Shown in pieces: positions 13,430 through 28,200 of a stretch of 64,000 nucleotides of DNA; the stretch's first letter is position 1; every line of letters starts with the position of its first letter. Made by a program: the position numbers and the translations under genes. Under the pieces are notes generated by a model, which did not search any database, was not told where the DNA came from, and worked only from the letters and a program-made list of their open reading frames with translations. The stretch comes from Anseranas semipalmata (taxonomy: Eukaryota > Chordata > Aves > Anseriformes > Anseranatidae), in NCBI GenBank assembly GCA_013399115.1, contig VXAA01001229.1:800760-864759 (forward strand), given 5' to 3'.

Positions 13430-16353
13430 AAAGCCCATGGTGTGGCAACCTGCCTGCAGTGCTGAGTGTCGTGGGCACGAGCCAGGGCATCTTTGACAAT
13501 CAAATGGTCAGAAGGAGTTTTCTCAGTTCAAAGTGAGAGTTTAGTGACTTTTTGCAACTTTTTGCCTCTCAACAGAATATTCTTGCCAGCAAACTTGTTT
13601 ATTAGGATATTTGTGGAAGGTGAATCATAACAAAGGAATCATAGACACAGCTGAAACAGGCTGCCTCCCGGTCCTTCTTCTGGCAGCTCATTTTAGGAAA
13701 ATACTACTGATTTACTGCCATTGACATAAAAAATCCTACAGAGGAATCAGGCCTTCCCTTCCCAGATGTACAAGTTTGATTTTTCTGGCTATGCTGGATA
13801 ACAGGAGGGTTGTTATTTAAAAGGAAACAGTTAAGTACAGTGTAAACAGACAAAAAGAAACAAAAAGGGAGGGAGAACATCATGACTGCTGTGACACCTT
13901 CAGCCTCAGCACCCTGAAAGTCCTGTGGCATTTCTGCAGAGCATCAGGTCAGGCAGTGCTGTTTGACTGCCAGCTGTCTCTGTGGTGCTATGGGGGACAT
14001 TTACAGGTTAAGGAGGAGAGAGCAGTGCTCATGGGCTCATCCCCCTGCCCAGGGTGGCCTCTGATGTACTGCAGGAACAATGCTGTCTGCCAGCGATTCT
14101 CCAGGTAGGGGCTGTGCAGGGTCTTGGTAGTGTGGCCCATGTCCAGATGGCATCAGAGCATCAAGCTGCAACCCCCTTTGAACACGATGTCTTCACCTCC
14201 TGTCTGGCAGCTTCAGAAATGTAAGACAGTAAAGGCTTTAAAGAGCTCGTGTGCTTTGGTGCTGGGTGCTAGGCAGGGCATTGTTCACTTGTATTTCTGG
14301 TCCAAAAGCTGAGAGACGTTTCATAGAGCTGCTGGTATTTAACATAAAATAACTTAAAATCTTACCAGGATCAAAATACCTCTTTGATATAAAAAGCCAT
14401 TACACAGGTTTCTTAAAGTGTCTGACTTTCTTTGCTCTGCAATGGACGTAGTCCAAGGTAAAGTCCAAACTACCATGAGCCTTGACTGGAGAGTTTGTTT
14501 TATTTTCATCAAAGTCAAAGCTCTCTTGCTTACCTCCTCAAAATTCAGGGTGTTTCCACTCAAGGATGTCAACTTTTTTTTTGCTAGTTCTGACACTGCT
14601 TTTCTACTGCATCTGAAGATTTGCTGGTGGTGGATGCTAACTCCAAAAATGAGCCACCATTACTGGCATCACTGGGGGTGGGCAGGACCTTGCCTGGGTG
14701 CTCCTCACCTGGCATCAGGGTCCTTGGGATGCCTCTGGGAAATTAAACAGAAAAGGCTCCTTGCGCTGGAGGCAGGGCTGCTGGAGCCCAGCAGAGCAGC
14801 CCCTCTGCATGGCCACACTCTCTCTTCTCATCTCCACTCCTGGTAATCAAGGCATGAATCAAAAATCTCCTCTCCAAAACTCTTCAAAACCAAAGATCCC
14901 CCTTAAATTACTTGTTTGCTTTGTGCTGTAGCTGCTGGAGAAGTTACACCCTGCTTCAGAATAGGGGTCAAAGTACTATACATTGAGATCCAAATGCTCC
15001 TGTACAGGGAACCTACACAATACCACTTCAAACTCTGCAGGCTGGGAGGCAAGAAGAAAACATGTCGTACATTGCACGCTTCACCCCTCGATGCAAAGGA
15101 ACAAGGCCCACACCAACACCCAGAGGGAGATCTGGCCCCACAAGGTGTGGAGTTGGCACCAAAAGGTGTGCCTGGCACCATCCTGCCCTAAAAAATCATA
15201 GGAGGCAGAAGTCACAGGCTCCCCTGCTTTGCAGTACCCTCAACTCCCCCTGCTACCGACAGCCTCTGAGCTGTTGAGCATCCCGTGCTCCATGGCAGGG
15301 AGGCTGCATTTTCTCATCACTGCCTCCAGCACTGGATGCTCCAAAAACAAAGCTGGAAGGGTTTGTCAGGTGCCAGACAGATTTTGGGTTTTGACAGATG
15401 CCAGACTCAAGCTGCTATTTGCGGCTGGGTGATTGTATATTCATAACAAATATGTAATCGGTGCAATGTGGTCAGAAACCTGTTTCACCACATGTGTACC
15501 AGGGCAGAGGTACAGGCTTGAGCTGCCTCTTTCTTCTTAAACTCTTTAATGATTTTCTCTTCTACTGGACAGCCCCTGAACTGCTGCCCATCAGTAGGTC
15601 AGGTGTCTCCCCTTCCCAAAATGAATGCAAAAGGCTTTGGGGGAGAACTGAAATTACTCATGATTTCACAACAACAGATACAGCTGAAAAACATGACTGT
15701 TTCAGCATCTTCTATTTTCACCTCTGTTTCACCTCAGGACCTCTGTAACTATTTGAATTTCCAATGGAAGTTTTAAAATGCATTTTTTCCATTGCAAGTG
15801 ACCTTAAACATAAGGGGAGTTAAACACAGGATTAGGAAACACAACAATTAGATTTCAGATTGAGCTAAGTGCTTTCGGTTGCTTAAGATTAAATATTTCT
15901 CTCCTCCCCATCTTGCCAACCCGTACCTGTTCTTTTATTTTGTTTTGTTTTCACCACTGAGCTGACAAACATTTCCATTCCTCTGGCTGCTCGTGGGCAG
16001 CTGTAAAACCAGTGCAATACTTACACCTCATTGTACATTTCATCTTTCTCCACCCAGCGTTCTCATTTGCCTTGAGCTCTTAGGGATGAGGATTTGAAGC
16101 TTTCATCTCCACTTTCCAGCAAATTTTCTCCTTTGCCAGTTGTGAATCTGACCTCAACAGGTCCTCTACATGTCTTGCTGTGGGCAGAGCCAACACCATG
16201 GATCTGCATCACCCTTCATGCCTTTCTTGGGGGACTTCCAGTGGAAGGACACACAGTACTCTTTCATCATGAGTTTTACATTGGCTGTTTATCTGCTCTG
16301 TCAGAGCAGCTTCCACTGTTGCCCAGCTGGGTAGGCAACAGGGGAAGTGGCTG

Positions 16354-16432
16354 CATCCCCATGGCCATGCCCATGCCTATCACCATCTCCATTCCCAGCC
16401 CTGTGCTCATCCCCAACCCTGTGCTCCTGCAT
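16354..16432. repeat. Degenerate CCCATG/CCATCC hexamer-type repeat
   Basis: The stretch is made of imperfect ATCCCC, CCATGC and CCATTC units, followed by a near-duplicate of CCCTGTGCTC. Translation of the reverse strand gives Met-Gly periodicity, confirming low complexity. Confidence 0.7.
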
Positions 16433-19400
16433 GGAGTGGCAGCAGGGGAACGGTCCAGCTCCCAGCCTGGCTGCGTAGGTGGCCGCCTCTTTTCATGTGT
16501 CAGGTCAGCTGTCACAGATATCATGTGCAAAAAACAACCTCACTTTGTAAGACAAGAAATTTCAGAGGATGTTAAGCTTGGCAAAGCATTACAGAGATGC
16601 ATCATGGCACAATAAGATGCTTTGGCTCCTGGTGTCTTTGCTTTCTGCACTTCCTTTCACACAGATTCCCAACACTTTTTGTTTTGGGATAGGTATTTAT
16701 CACACACTTAAAGCTTGTATCCCACCTGTCAGGGCTAGCCAGTTTATCTAGACCAACAGTTCAGATGTGTGGAAGTTTCAGTGTCTGTATTGGTGTCTTG
16801 TCTTGTTCTCCTCCTGGTCCCTCAGCGTGGAATATTTCCATTCCTGATCCTCCTGTCAATGCCTACTTAGGATACAGAAAGATCATAGGAGAGAGTCCTC
16901 ATTGACAAAACCCTAAGCATAGGCAGCTTTACTGGAAAGCTGGCATATTATACATGCCACAGATAACTGCGCTGCTGGGAGAGAGATAGCACAGACAATA
17001 AAATTCAAACAATGTATGTTTGCCCAGCAGCATGTGAACTCACAGCAGGCTGCTGGAGGAAGAAGGGAGCAGCTTGTTCATGGTCAAGGCCAAAGAAGAA
17101 ATGGAAGAAAATTCAGGGATGACCTACTGGCAGCTGGGGACCCTGCTAGCTAGATCTGAATTTGTGGTCTCACTTCCTCCCAGTGGCATTAGACAGAGAG
17201 CACACTACTGGAGTTGTGTCCCTTAGAGACCCTGCAGCCCTGTGGTCCCAACTGTCCTGCTACAACAGGCCATGTGCTGACCACGTGAGAATTACCTCTG
17301 ACTGCTGCCTTCCATGCTGAGTATTTTGCAAGTAAAAGGGAAGAGAAAGCGAATGGAGGTGCAAGGGGGAGCATGGACTGTCCTCAGCTGGATCATACTG
17401 TCCATAAAACAAGGGAGAAAACACTATGATCTGGTATGTGTGTCACTGAGTAGATGCTTTTAATAATAGCAATGGGGCTGCAAATCAGTTGGGCACACAC
17501 ACAGGTGTGCAGGGCTGCTGACAGGAGCTGCTCTGGATGCAGCAGGTGAGCCCACGTGCTGCCCTGGCTGCCTGCACCATGGGCAGCTGCCTGCACCTGG
17601 GCTCTACCCGCACGGGCTGTTGTTTTAGCAGCTGTGTCTTCCTAATCCCCCCTGGCATGTGTTCACGCTCCCTTGGCATGGCAGTGCTGGTGGCGACAGC
17701 TGCAGCTGTGCTTGGCTGGAGCAGCTGGGAGGAGAGGGAAGGGTGGCCTCCAAGAAGACTTTCTTTTCATGCTGATAAAGATCAAAGTTTTTCTCTCCAT
17801 GGCTCTGCAGCAGTTCCTGGCAGGGAACTGAGTCACCCATCCCAGGGTTGAGGCAGCTGCCACGCCGATAAGGCAGGGCTGCACATGACATCAAGGGCAG
17901 GTCGCAAAAGGCGGCTTGGGACAGAGGGGCAAACTCATGGCCAGGCCAGAAGGTAAAGCTGTTGTTAAGGGTCATTTGGGTCACAGCACATGTGTCACCC
18001 AGGGGCTGGCCTGTAGGAAATGTGTGTTTGCATTGCCATTGCTTTTCCCAGCCTGTCACCCTCCTGTGTCCCAGGGTGCTATCACTATACTCCATAATCA
18101 CAGCTCTGAGAAATCGCATGTATGCACCAGGACCCCACTGTGCTAGTTGGCATATGGGCACCAAACATGATCATCTTTACCCCAAAACATCTAAATACTT
18201 TGAAAAAAGAGTGAGAGGCAGCAGACACACACAGAGAGGTGTGATTAAGGAGGCGGCACTGCGGAGCAGGGCTGAAAATCTTAAGAATTGTGAAAAAAAA
18301 AATGCATGCCTCAATAAAAAATGTTGGGCAGTGAGGATCTAGATAAAAGGCTGTGCCAAGGGGAGCATCCAACTCACAGAACTGGCAGATTCAGCAGCTA
18401 GCTAGCATTGGCTAGGGTGGGACTTGGTAGGGGAAGCCTTAAGAATCTTATCCTGTTCATTTGGAGATTATTATCATGCTGACAAGAAGATGCCAGGGTC
18501 TCAAGCTGAGACTTAAACCTGAGGAGCTGCATATGTGCCAGAAAGATAGTGGCATGTTGAAAAAACCTTCCTCCCAGCTGGGGATGTAAAACCATTACAG
18601 GCTTATTTGCATCACCGTGCAAAGAGTTTATTTGGTATGTGTTACACGCAGGGTGTCCTCCTTCTCCTAGGTCTGCGAGGCTGGTCTCCAGTGGGGAAGT
18701 AAAAATCTTTTTCCCCAGTTACAGAATGAGAAAATAAAGATTTTCCAGCGTGGCTGGGAAAACCAAACAGGAAAAGAATCAGTATAGCTGTAATGAAAAC
18801 AAAAGTTTTATTTTGGGTTGACTTGACTCCAACACTTTCAACAGTTTCAACCTCGTTTTAACATTTTATTTCACATTTGAAATGAAGTGTCAAGTGATGT
18901 TGCTTAAAAAATGTTACACTTGAATGTGCTGTTAGAACTTGTATTCCCCAGCATTTGGGGGTGATTTGTTGAGTTTGACCTGACTCCACACACCTTCTGT
19001 CACTCACCAAAGCTGACCTTTACGGAGAAGTTTACTATGCACCATACAGATTACACCCAGCTTCACCCAGCTTTTATGAGGAGGGCTGGTCTGGTGTTGC
19101 TTGTGGTTGAGTGCAATAGCAGGGCAGTGCAAAAGGGTGAACCGGGACTCACAGGGCTGTAAAACAGATCCACCAGCTCTACTCCTCAGCTCAGGGGAGT
19201 CAGCATCCGCTTTTTGCAGAAATGAGTAAGTATGAGTGGGATCACTGGGTCTACGCACCAGCAGCCACCCTCATAGTGGGACCTAAGTGGTGGAAAAAAG
19301 AAAACATTAGTGTGATTTCCAACTCTTTGTAAAAGATCTCTTTCAGTATAGTCTTTAAATAATTGCATTAATAAATAAATGAAACCTTCATTGAACACAA

Positions 19401-20641
19401 GCCTTTAAAATCATCTGTAAATAAGGCCAGATTTTCCAAACTCACATTATGGCTAGCTGGCCTGATAAATCCATCAGACAATACTACAGTCATCACCACT
19501 GCAAAAAGTGTTTTTCAAAAGATAAAGCTAGTATTAGCTGCTTAGCAGCTACATGAGAAAGAAAGCTACCTCAGGTTTTCTCCCAGTACCAATTTGATGG
19601 ATCGTGAGCATATAATGATTGAAAAAAGCTCTTTTTGCAGATCAGGAGGGGATAATTAGTGGCTGAAAAAATATTTTTATGTGTTAATGCCTTTGGCAGT
19701 GCTTCATTCTCAAATTTCTTATGAGATACATGTGTGAACGCAAAACTAAGTCAATCATAAAAATATTTAGGGCAAAATCAAACCTAAGGCCAAATGTTGC
19801 TTGCCCTCCTCCTAGAAGCAGCACCTTTTTTTCATGGCTTTCACACCAGCTGAAGTGGGCCTGAATGCAAACAGCAATATCACAAGTGAGGACAGATAAT
19901 GCTAAAACATAAGCAGAAAGTGTAGGAAGAGATCAAAACTCTTCATACTGCCACTTTCAAACATGAGATGAGATCTCTATGGGGCAGATATGTGTTACTC
20001 TGTCCTTCAGAGGAGCTTCTTCCTCCATCTGGGGCACTGGATGCTGGTAGCTCTTAACACTGAGTTTTGTCTCCATCTGGAGCACAGGAGATGCTAGAGT
20101 CAGGAGGGATGTGCCCACCAACAATGTCAGCCTGAACCAGTTGCCATGCATGGATGCACATGATGAGCACGTGGCCACCTCTCCCGCAAATGTGGCCCTT
20201 GGAAGTTCCTTGGACTGGTTGCCCTTTGCCAAAAAAGCTGGATCTCTAGAGAAATGCAGCTTTGGGTTCTTCCATTGGAGTTGCTGCTTGGAGAGGGGCA
20301 TGAGAGCTGTGGACAGACCCTGCCCTTAAATGTCAGCCATGAAGCTCCTGGGACCAGTGCTTTGGGGAATACCCTTGGCTTGGCAAGGCTGGCAGCAGAG
20401 GCTCCCAGTGCCCTTCTGAGGACTAGTTTGCCCTTTCTGTATGGGCCAGTGTGGCCAGAGCCTGGTTATCTCAGTTCTACTCCACATGCAGAAGCTGAGG
20501 GCCTCTCACTGATTTGATCTCCCATCCTTAAAAGACCTTCAGTGCCTGCTTGCAGAAGCAGGAGGACGTGGAGTGCCCTTGCTTGAGGACAACACAGCCT
20601 GTTTTTTAATTCTGCCTGTGCCTAGCCCACTAGAGAACGTG

Positions 20642-20671
20642 TTTTTTTGTTTGTTTGTTTGTTTGTTTTTT
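20642..20671. repeat. (TTTG)n microsatellite
   Basis: Five to six consecutive TTTG units flanked by T runs. Confidence 0.9.
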
Positions 20672-21538
20672 ACGCAAGAGTATTATTTTTTTCTGTTTTT
20701 AAGCCACGTTGCAGCTACGAATCCCCCTCCATCCCTATTAGCTCTAACAAACAGAGCAAGATGGGCTTCTGGGAGGAATTCCTTTCTGGAGCTGCTGCTG
20801 AGAAACACTTTTTATGAGCTGTTTACTGTCCTTTTCCAGTAAATGACTCTTTTTTATAGAGCATGTTGGTCAAAACCTGCAGACTATTGTCAGGCTGGAA
20901 TGTGAAATGCCAGGACAGCGTCCATTTAATAGCTACTGTGATGGAAGTTATGGGAGTGCAGAAGACAAGGTTCCTGCTCACCCATCTTAATTGGCAGAAA
21001 TGCTCTTCAAAGCCAGTGAGATCAAATATCAATGCAAAACACGTTTGTTATGAATTCATAAAGATTTGCCTGTCCAAATGAATTTTTAGCCTTAAGCAGC
21101 TTCTTCATTGCTGAGCACTCTCCCTCACATAGGACAAGGCACAATCCTGCTGTTTTGCGACACAGGAGCTTTTCATGAACTCCTTGCACAGACTGTCCTG
21201 AGGCTGCATGCTCCTCAGAGGACGTGTTGAAATACTGTCTGAAGGACTGGGCTTGCTCTCAGACCTGGCGACTGTTTTTGTAGAAAGGTTTTATATTTCC
21301 TAAGGTGGTTGTCATCACAGTAGAGCTGTTCGTTTGTCCTCATCTCCTCTTGCCTAGGAAACTTTAAACATTAGCTACAGCCTACTGGCTGAGGAGGAGA
21401 CATATGGAAAAGACTTTCTGCACTATTGGAAACAAGTGTGGTAATGACTGCGGAATACAGACCTGAGGGGAAATGAGCTGGGCTCTTGCCATGTGAAGGA
21501 CAATCATTTTACAACACAGAAATACAATTTTCTTGTTC

Positions 21539-21555
21539 TTTTTTTTTTTTTTTTT
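21539..21555. repeat. Poly-T tract (17 T)
   Basis: Uninterrupted homopolymer in non-coding DNA. Confidence 0.95.
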
Positions 21556-22107
21556 GAAGAAAATATGCCTTGTTTTTAAAATTAAGCTTCCAGGAGTTTT
21601 GATGCTGATTAGTCACCATTCCAAATGAGGTATTTAGAGGGTTACCTACCTGCAGCCTAATGCAAATGATTTCAGCAGGTGACAGCCACATACTGCAGTG
21701 ACCCAGCTACCTAATAACCTTGCCTGGAGTCAGGCACCAAGAGAAAAATTCTTTTTAACAAGTCCAGATCAGCAAAAAATAGAACAGCAAAGGCTAAGCA
21801 CAGGGAGAACAGTGTTGGGGTCAGGAAGGAGAAAGCTTTGCTGCCAGCTGGATCCAGCACTCTGCATGCTGCTGCCCTCAGGAGAGATCCATGCTGCTGT
21901 GCAGTGAGGACAGAGCTGAGCACCACTTATGGGGCCATGGTGGAGGCTAAACCCATTGCACCCACATCCTGCAGCTGCTCCATGCACTGCTGCTGCACCC
22001 TGTGTGTTGCTTGGGGTCCTGTGCAGGTGATAAAGGAGAGAAACAGCCTGACTGGAAGTAAGAGGTACTTTTTTCTGCGGAAAACAGGAACTGCAGTCCA
22101 AGGAAAT

Positions 22108-22260
22108 AGGCCTGGAAGGGCCTTGGAGAAGACAGTTACTCTGTCCCATGACTCACAGCAGGATCACTTCATCCCCAACCACCCCAGACTGGTTTTTGTT
22201 AGCCTTATCCCTACAGTTCCTCATGCTCTTCCAGTCCATCGCAATCAGTTTCTCTGCTCT
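22108..22260 (-). mobile_element. Degraded CR1/L3-like LINE 3' fragment
   Basis: On the + strand the sequence runs AGGCCTGGAAGGGCCTTGG, then CAGCAGGATCAC and ATCCCCAACCACCCCAG, then a GTTAGCCTTATCCCTACAG-like piece. This order resembles the antisense of the 3' region of amniote CR1/L3 elements (TGGAAGGGACCT ... AAAGCAGGACCAA ... TCCCCAAC ... CCCAGCC ... AAGCCTGACCTT). It is strongly diverged, with gaps. The match is from memory and not a database search. No other interspersed repeat was recognisable. Confidence 0.45.
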
Positions 22261-25200
22261 CTGCCCCATCCTGCACATCAATTACCACAAAAGTCGCATT
22301 ATTTACAGCCAGCTCTCTCTTTATCTACTGTGACCATAGCAATAATGCTTAGAGAATGCAAAGCACTGATATGTAAATGTTGGCTGATGCACCAGCACCC
22401 ACCCCACCTGTACGCCTATGAGAGCATCCCTGCTTTCTTGCCGTGCTGGGATGCTGCAAGCTCAGCTCTGCAGACCTGCCTATGTGGTGCTGCTCATTGG
22501 CATGCTTAGTGCTGTCTTGAAGCAATGCAAACCTGCGACATCAGGGTGCTCGGCCCAGTTGCTACTCCATGAGACACAAGAGGAGGCAACAAAGTCTTGC
22601 AGTTACTAGATCTGCAGGAGAAACTGCTCCACTCAGTCTGTCCCAGGCACTGCCTTGGGTTTCCTGCATGCTGAACCCAGCTGGAGCAACACGGGTGTTT
22701 GGTCTGGCAGGTGTGGTGCAGCCCGGCCTTGGAGCTGGGGACAGCCACCTCCTGCCAAAGCCTGGCACGTGGGGTGGCCACGGCAGAGCCCCAGTCCCCT
22801 CCTGTGTTTAGGGCATGGCCCAGGCAGAATGTCTCCTGCACCCCCGGCTGCTCCAGTGCACCTGGGGCAGCTCCTGTAACCAAGTTGGAGGGGTGCAAAA
22901 CTGCAAAGCACTTCTGTGCCAGGCAGTGCAAAGGAGCCGAGTGTGTCACAGTTAGAATTCGGCACTCATACTGCTGTGGTTTATACACAGCGCCTGTGCA
23001 AATACACATATGGCTGGATAGAGAGATATACATTGAAGGATAAGGGTTTTTTTTTTCCTCCCTTTGGTAAATATCCTTATCCAAAATCAGCTAGTGGGAA
23101 TTCTGTGAGTCTTATCTTGTTCTGCAATTTTCTTGCTTTACACAGTCACTAATAATTCCCTATTTATTAACACTGGCACATATCCACACCGTCTCCCAAG
23201 CCTGGGCTTGCAGGAATGTAGACAGCCCTGCTCTGCTTCCGCTCACCCTGGATTTTGGAGGCTGTGGGATTGACGTGTTTTGTAGAGGACAGGGGAACTT
23301 TGTGCCAGTGTAAGTAATGTGGAGGAGGAAGCAAGAGGTAGAGGGGCAAATAAAATAATAAAAGTGAGAAGAACGTTCAAAGAAAAGGAGAATACAATAT
23401 TCACTAATGTGCTGTGGATTAGAGAGAAAAAAAAATCCAAATTGGCTACAAGCAAATGGGGAAATATTAGCAACACCAGAAATGGTCAGAGTTCTTGAGA
23501 GGCGAAAACACTTCCTCAGTGGTCAAGCACAGCCTCCATTTCTTATCCACAGTAGATTAATGTTATTCATCAGCTGCCACACAGTTCTTTTGTACCACAT
23601 TTTAACTTCAGCCAAAGTAAGGCAGAGTGGCAAGAAAGAGGAAATCAAGACCATCGCTGGCAGGCCTGGCAGGCATGGAAGCCAGTGCTGTGCACACAGG
23701 AGTCCTCTTTGGAGGCCCTCTCCCTCTCCACTTTCTGGCTCATCCCATCTGAAGCCTCATTACACTGTGCAGAATTGCCTGCATCAACAAGTTTTTATTA
23801 CCTGCCTCCAGTCTTGTCACAGTGCAGAACCAACTGCATGAAATACCGACATGCTATTGGACCCAGCATGCCAAACCACCAGGCTTCTCCCCAATCAAAC
23901 CCTTCCTAAAAATTCATTCCAGGGTGATGTTGTCCAACTCCAAGCATGTTGCCAGGATTTGATAATAAGAAGCTGCACATGGAACATCAGGCCACATTAA
24001 TAACCAGGTTAGTGCCTGCAAAATTGTCAACCTAGATAAATGACCAGAATGACTGAATGTCAGCTGCATGTGCAGTGACTGTGTTTTCCACAGTTTGCAG
24101 CTAACTGATTCTTCTGCCCAAAACTACATATATCTGACCTTCTGCAGCTGGTGCTCTCTGGAAGAGTGACTAACTTTGGAGACAATTTTTTTGTTCCTTA
24201 CCTAGGAGAAAGAGAGTGGGGATTCAGTAGCTTCTGAAAGTCTGGTCTTGTTCGGTTGATAAATTAAGTAAAGAGAAGAGACAAAAAACAATTCTCATTT
24301 CCATGCTGCAGAAGTTTTTTTTTTTTTCCTTTGGTCCACAACAATGAAGGAGGGAAGTTCACCCTGTTGATAGGAACTACAAATAAAGGCTCAACTCACC
24401 CACTCTCCTGCAGGCTTCAAAGGTCAATGAGTCCCCTGGAAGCTCAGTCCATAAAAACTAGTAGTTAGGGGTTGTGCAAATACTTAACATGAATAACTCT
24501 GGCTTGCCACTGCTGGGTTGGAGATGCAGAGCTCTCTTTATGCTGGATGGGTAATCACTGAAAAACTCCCCTTAACAGGAAAGGCACAATTTCAAACAAA
24601 TAAAACCTATACTGCAGAACAGAGACATCATGAAACCTCTGGGCAATCCCTTTGCCAAAGCGTGAGTTTGCCTCACAACAAAATAAACAGGAGGCACTGC
24701 TGGTTTCACAACAAGGTCCAGAGTCCCGTGACGTGATCAGTTATCTGGCAGTCGGGATGGTGAGAGGGAAGGCAGCTGGCAGCAGTGTGCCTGCAGCCTG
24801 GCACGCTGATAACTGCAGTGGGTGATCTGCCTTCTCTTGAGAATCTCACAGACTTCATTTGACTTCGAATATGGATTCCTTGCATGGGCCAGGCTTTCTG
24901 GATAGACTTACTGATATTTATTTCCCCGAAGTTGTTTTTAAGTAAGGAAGTGCACAGAATTATTTGAGTAAATGTTTCTAGCAGGGGGTAATTCAGTTTG
25001 CTGTAGCTCCAAAATATTACACAGATTTCAATCTGCTTTCTTGCAATAGAGAAAAAATATTTCCAGCTAATTAATCTATTCATAGCACCACTCAGTTGTT
25101 CCCCTTGATTGATGACAAGTATTTTTGACATTAATATCCTGGTTCTTAGATTCTGTTAATGTTGTGGATAAGTATTTGCAGAAAACAAAACAAAGATCTA

Positions 25201-28200
25201 GTTGAGAACAGATGCCCTAATTCTAATGGAAGAACTTAACACCAGCTCCTTTAAAGCCCGTTTCTTTAAAGCCCACTTCTGATGTGGGCTCACCACTCCC
25301 CCCGTATGTTTTGCAGTTTCTCTGTGTCTTTGGCATACCCTGCAGCAGAGACACAAGTTTTTAATTACCCTGTCAGGCTTTCTTCCCTTCTTCCTGATTG
25401 TTGCCACCCCTCAGTTATTGTCTATGATGATCTTGATCTTAAAAAAAGGAGCTAGCTTATGCATGGAATATCAGGCATTTTTGCAAAGATACACACCATT
25501 CGATGTTTGACACCATCTCTTCAGACTGTATTGTTTCTTCCATGCCGTTTCCAAAAAGCACCATCTCCTATAAACTAAATACAAATAAATAATACTAAAT
25601 AAAAATGTTTTTTCTTGTGAATGATATTGGCAGGAGCTCTCAGTCTGGAAGGAGTTAGATTTGCCACTGAAAAGACAAGCATTATTTATCCTCATAGTCC
25701 CTTTATAACTTTTTGAGTGTTGTCTCGCTAAGACAGTCACACACAAATTATATGCTAAAGGTACATATTATTCAATAATTCAGCCAAGAGCAAAGATGTA
25801 ACTTCTATACTTCAGAAAAGCAGTACAGGAAATTTATTACTAAGCTGCTATTACTAACTTACTTCTGTAGGCACAAAGTCACACTGACATCAGTCTGACA
25901 GTGGCAAAGCCTCTTAAGGGCTGGTGCAGCTTCCACGGGAGTCAATGGCAAAGCTGTGCTGGAGGCGGAGTCAGCCCTTCACCTGTCTGGTGATTATTAC
26001 TACAATAAACTGCATTTATAGAAATTCATATCCCTACAGCTAAAAATGTTCAATACAAAACTCCACTAGGCAATCCTTCTACCATGGCTTTATAGCCAGG
26101 GCATTTTCTGATATCTGTTAATTTCACAATACTCTGCTGAAGCACTGTATAAAAGCATCTTCAAAAAATATGGCCTATTGCCTTCCTTTTAACTTCCTGT
26201 ATGTTATTAGTTTGTAAATTCAACATTTTATAAGTGCATATTCAAAAATATTTCACTACAACTTCATTTAGAAGTCATATCAAATGAAACTACCCCATGG
26301 CTTGTCAGGTTTGAAACACCTGTTGTCTGTTTGGCCCTAACCTCTCTGTTCATGCGTCCCATTGTGCAGAATGTCCCACTGTATCAACAGTGCTCCTTGT
26401 CATTGTCTAAATAGCAACCTTTTGAAAGAGCTTGTAAAAATGTCCCAAGCATCATTTCAGACAGTGGCCAACACTGATATTCCAGACCCACCCCATGCTT
26501 CAGTCTCCACTTAAAATATCCACGTGACTTCATAAGGGCACTGGCTTTCCCCTGTGACCTTTGCTAAAATTTCACCTTTCCTCACCCAGCTATTTCACCC
26601 CTGGATGTACTGAAATAAGAATTCAACTGTGTGCTGTCAGGTGCTTTGAGAAAGTTTGTTCGTTGTTTCACAAAGCAGTAATTGCTGAGCCTTGTGTTTA
26701 TTTTTGGCAGGGAAGGGAAGCTAGTATCTGCGTTAATGAGTGCTTTTAACCATAAATAATCACCTAAGAATGTGCTTTTTTGTTTTTGTTTTTGGAAAAA
26801 AGACATTCACTAGTTATGTATAAATGAATCTCCACTGGACACATCTTGGCATCTCACTCAGAATATAGGAATTACATTGAGTATGCAATAAAAATCATAA
26901 ACTGAGCATGATGACTGTATCAGGATACTAAGCGGTGTAGCTGAATGAATGGATTTGCCTGTTATAGCTAAACTTGCTTTGTATGTGAAGACATGGGGAA
27001 ATCCTAATAAAGAGGCAACTAGTAAATGTTCAATATGTTTAATACACTACTCCCTCATTTGGAGAACAAAGAGATGCCTGTTTCATACTACTGGTTTGGA
27101 CAAAAGCAGGGCACAGAAACGTGTAATCTGCATTTTCTGAATAGTCAAGATCTACAAAGATGATTTCATGTCTCTAGCTCTTTTATGTTGGCATGCTATC
27201 AAAATCTGACCAAAAAAATCTGAAGTGTATTTTTTGCCAAAATTCATAACCAGAATCAAAAATATACACAGTTCTGTTGTGTTGATAATGCAATGTGAAG
27301 CATTAGCCTAATATGAACACAGGACTCCCACCATAGAGTGTAAAATAGAACTAATCCTTTAAACTGGTATAAAATTACTACTCCTATCTCCTGAGAGCTA
27401 GTCTAATAAACTGATGAATATGTAAGAGTTTCTGGCATCCAATGAGAAATTCAGATGTACAAAGAGAGTAAAAAGACAAGAGAAAGAGAGTCTGATTCTT
27501 CTCAGGAAGCTGCTCCTGCTAATGTGAAGTGGAAACTCCCACTGTGAACCATGTCGCTTCCATCATGTGGAACCACTCTGTGAGACCTTTTCATTTTGTA
27601 GGTTTGGAAAATTAACTGCAAAACAGTTTTTCCTGATGGTTTTGACAATGAAATGTGTTTTCCTTTATTCTGTAATGATCAGACTGACAGTCGTTCTGTA
27701 AATAATTCATAGAAAGACTCATAATGTGTGACTATGCATTTCAGATCTGGAAATGTGCACTTGTAACATTGGTAACATACATAAGTATTCATTACAATGG
27801 ATTTTATTGGGCAGTTCTAGCTAAATATGTCCTGCATTTATTTAACTTTTAAATAGAAGAGAGAGAATGGTCTAATGTTGGTGTGTACCATATCTAATTA
27901 TAGTTTGTTAGGTAACTGTCGCCTTTCTGCAAGTTTAATTTTCTCACAGTGGCGGAAAATAATAAAACACAAAAAAATGGGACGTGCTATTGCTTTATAA
28001 GAAACCTAGCACCTTGCATTAATGTTCCTGCTCTATGTCTGAATTTATTACTTTGTGCTGTTCTCACCTCCGGGCACAGACACAGCTTGTTTTTCTGACC
28101 TGAAAAGGGTCTTGTGTGCCTGAAAGCCTATCTGCTTTTCTCCTAAAACCAGAAGAAGGCATTCAAACCTCAACCTATGTTTTCTGCTGGGCCACATGGA

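Larger units (their letters stand above)
13430..28060. other. Non-coding DNA, AT-richer, few repeats
   Basis: No gene recognised. Frames of 100-220 residues near 16.1-16.6, 17.6-18.2 and 21.8-22.5 kb have no domain, no signal of conservation that I can see, and no matching splice structure. The segment contains (TTTG)n at 20,642-20,671, poly-T at 21,539-21,555 and 24,315-24,327, and a CR1/L3-like relic at 22,108-22,260. The stretch 26-28 kb is the most AT-rich part and is quiet. Conserved enhancers could be present but cannot be recognised from one sequence. Confidence 0.6.

Noticed and set aside
21838..22509. 223-residue open frame on the + strand
   Set aside because: Cys/His/Ser-rich with no recognisable domain, it runs through the CR1-like relic, and there is no promoter or splice support.
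25900..25980. GGGAGTCAATGGCAAAGC stretch resembling a motif frequent in sauropsid repeats
   Set aside because: Too short and without recognisable flanking repeat structure to call an element.
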